A stretch of 34,415 bases of DNA from Acidobacteriota bacterium (GTDB lineage Bacteria > Acidobacteriota > Terriglobia > Terriglobales > Acidobacteriaceae), in the NCBI GenBank assembly GCA_019241535.1, contig JAFAWX010000099.1, forward strand, positions 1-34,415. The letters run 5' to 3'. Under the pieces are notes generated by a model. The model worked only from the letters and a program-made list of their open reading frames with translations, was not told the origin of the DNA and ran no database searches. The stretch's first letter is position 1; every line of letters starts with the position of its first letter. A program made the translations under genes and the position numbers. Shown here piece by piece: positions 33,356-34,415 of the stretch.

Positions 33356-34248
33356 GAGAGTCTCCTCGGCAATTCCAGGATGAAGGTTGCACCCCGGCCT
33401 TCTCCGGCACTCTCGGCAGAAACCCGACCGCCATGACGCTTGGCAATCGTGCGCACCAGAAACAGTCCGAGCCCGGTGCCTCGCGCCTGCGGCAGAGCGC
33501 GTCCCGGGACGCGATAAAAGCGTTTGAAGACGCTTCTCAGTTGCGCCGACGGAATGCCTACGCCCCGGTCTCGCACCCTGAGCACCAGCCGTTTTTCCCC
33601 CTCGAGGCCGAGCTCGACAGAAACATCCACATCCTGGCCCGAATACTTCACCGCATTGTCGAGGATGTTCGAGACCGCGGTAGAAAGATCTTCGGGATCG
33701 CCGCTCACCTCCGAGCCCGTGCCGTTCACGTCCGAGCGGAATCTGAGGGCGCTTGCCGAGAGGCGATGGCTGGCGCGCGCGCTGTCCACGCAGCGTTCAA
33801 CCAGGGCCGAAAAATCGACGGGCACTCGCTCTCCCTTCCTCGCCCCCGCCTTTCCCGCCTTGAGCACCTGTTCGACGGTCCTCGTCAGGCGGTCGGTATC
33901 TTCGATCATCAGACGAAAAAACTCCTGGCGTTCGCCAGCGTCAACCTGCCGCGCCTGCAAGGTTTCAAGATAGAGGCGGATGGAAGCGATCGGGGTCTTA
34001 AGCTCGTGAGTTACGGCATTGATAAAACTATCGTGCTGCTCGTTTTTGCGGATTTCACGCACCAGAAAACCGGTATTCAGAATCAGGCCGGTGGCAATGG
34101 CGGCAAAGAAGATGATGCCGAGAAGAACCTTCGCGCCTTCGCGCCAGTTGACGATGATCCACCCGAAACCAACCGCTACGGCGGTCCCGGCCAGAAGCAC
34201 GCCCAGTGAAAGAAAGAAAATGATCTTGCCGCGCCGGCTGAAACGCAT
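33352..34248 (-). CDS. sensor histidine kinase of an OmpR-type two-component system
   Basis: 298 aa. Two membrane helices (~8-32 and ~40-62) with a very short loop, so there is no periplasmic sensor domain; the signal is probably sensed in the membrane or via a partner. The dimerisation/phosphoacceptor motif is FINAVTHELKTPIASIR with H81. The catalytic domain shows the N box (NILDNAVKYSG), G1 (DRGVGIP), F (FKRFYRV) and G2 (GTGLGLFLV). No HAMP or PAS domain is present. ATG 34248 lacks a ribosome binding site, and a TAGAAT box ends 6 nt before it, so the mRNA may be leaderless. Its TGA overlaps the TTG start of the response regulator. Confidence 0.93.
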   Translation of the reverse strand: MRFSRRGKIIFFLSLGVLLAGTAVAVGFGWIIVNWREGAKVLLGIIFFAAIATGLILNTGFLVREIRKNEQHDSFINAVTHELKTPIASIRLYLETLQARQVDAGERQEFFRLMIEDTDRLTRTVEQVLKAGKAGARKGERVPVDFSALVERCVDSARASHRLSASALRFRSDVNGTGSEVSGDPEDLSTAVSNILDNAVKYSGQDVDVSVELGLEGEKRLVLRVRDRGVGIPSAQLRSVFKRFYRVPGRALPQARGTGLGLFLVRTIAKRHGGRVSAESAGEGRGATFILELPRRLS

Positions 34249-34254
34249 AGAGAG

Positions 34255-34260
34255 ATTCTA
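34255..34260 (-). promoter_or_regulatory. candidate -10 box giving a leaderless kinase mRNA
   Basis: TAGAAT, then 6 nt, then the ATG at 34248. Transcription would begin at or next to the start codon. No strong -35 at 16-18 bp upstream. Confidence 0.4.
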
Positions 34261-34323
34261 GCGCGCCGAATTTAACTCAGGAACAGCAGGAGCACCGGGC
34301 CAAAGCTCGCCGAACTGCTCACT

Positions 34324-34415
34324 TTATAGAGAGACCAGCTCCGGCTGCGCGGGGGCGGCGGCCGCCTGCTCGCGTCCCTGCTTCTCTATCTCAGAAAGCT
34401 TCACGCGGTAAACAT
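34324..34415 (-). CDS. C-terminal end of a gene cut by the window edge (unidentified)
   Basis: A minus-strand frame is open from the window edge to TAA at 34324-34326. It ends with about 30 residues, VYRVKLSEIEKQGREQAAAA followed by PAQPELVSL. The GC-rich third positions and Lys/Glu-then-Ala/Pro composition look like a real protein tail. Only the tail is visible, so no function can be given. It is transcribed toward the kinase gene. Confidence 0.45.
   Translation of the reverse strand, partial: VYRVKLSEIEKQGREQAAAAPAQPELVSL

Overview
The window looks like a chromosomal segment of an Acidobacteriota bacterium with a fairly high GC content. This is an inference from gene content: an Oar-like TonB-dependent receptor with an N-terminal carboxypeptidase-regulatory-like domain, a VWA protein of the type common in Acidobacteria, a secreted ASPIC/UnbV (CRTAC1) protein, two DUF507 genes and a FecR/DUF6600 protein. 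I see no IS element, integrase, prophage, CRISPR array, rRNA or tRNA. No gene-free stretch exceeds 300 bases; the longest are 27611-27861 (a hairpin, otherwise nothing clear), 30259-30490 (lon promoter and operator) and 23250-23452 (one short palindrome).

Layout. (1) 1-7500: an exported alpha-glucan cluster. Two paralogous GH13 enzymes (the first cut by the window edge) flank a six-hairpin, amylo-alpha-1,6-glucosidase-like enzyme whose frame is broken by one in-frame TGA; a Tat-exported CRTAC1 protein lies on the opposite strand. (2) 7664-14475: a large HEAT-repeat protein, recJ with an unknown 158-aa partner, two overlapping DUF507 genes and queG. (3) 14567-17771: a class IV branched-chain aminotransferase, an exported cupin, a STAS-like protein and a Rieske oxygenase. 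(4) 17916-19630: an unannotated 56-aa two-helix membrane protein overlapping an Amt-family gene whose first pore histidine is glutamine, then a divergent Hfq/Sm-like protein. (5) 19698-27610: the TonB receptor, a VWA protein, a MoaD-MoaE fusion and the FecR/DUF6600 protein. (6) 27862-34415: lon behind a near-perfect HAIR (HspR) operator, pheA with a GNAT acetyltransferase, an anchored hypothetical protein, an OmpR-type two-component pair, and the tail of another gene.

Most of the window is ordinary. The parts most worth following are the small-protein/Amt-like pair (17916-19330), the TGA-split glycosidase (4831-4833), the HAIR element before lon (30300-30320), the MoaD-MoaE fusion and the Hfq-like protein. 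Several genes have a recognisable -10 box (often extended TGn) but no clear -35; these boxes helped choose start codons.
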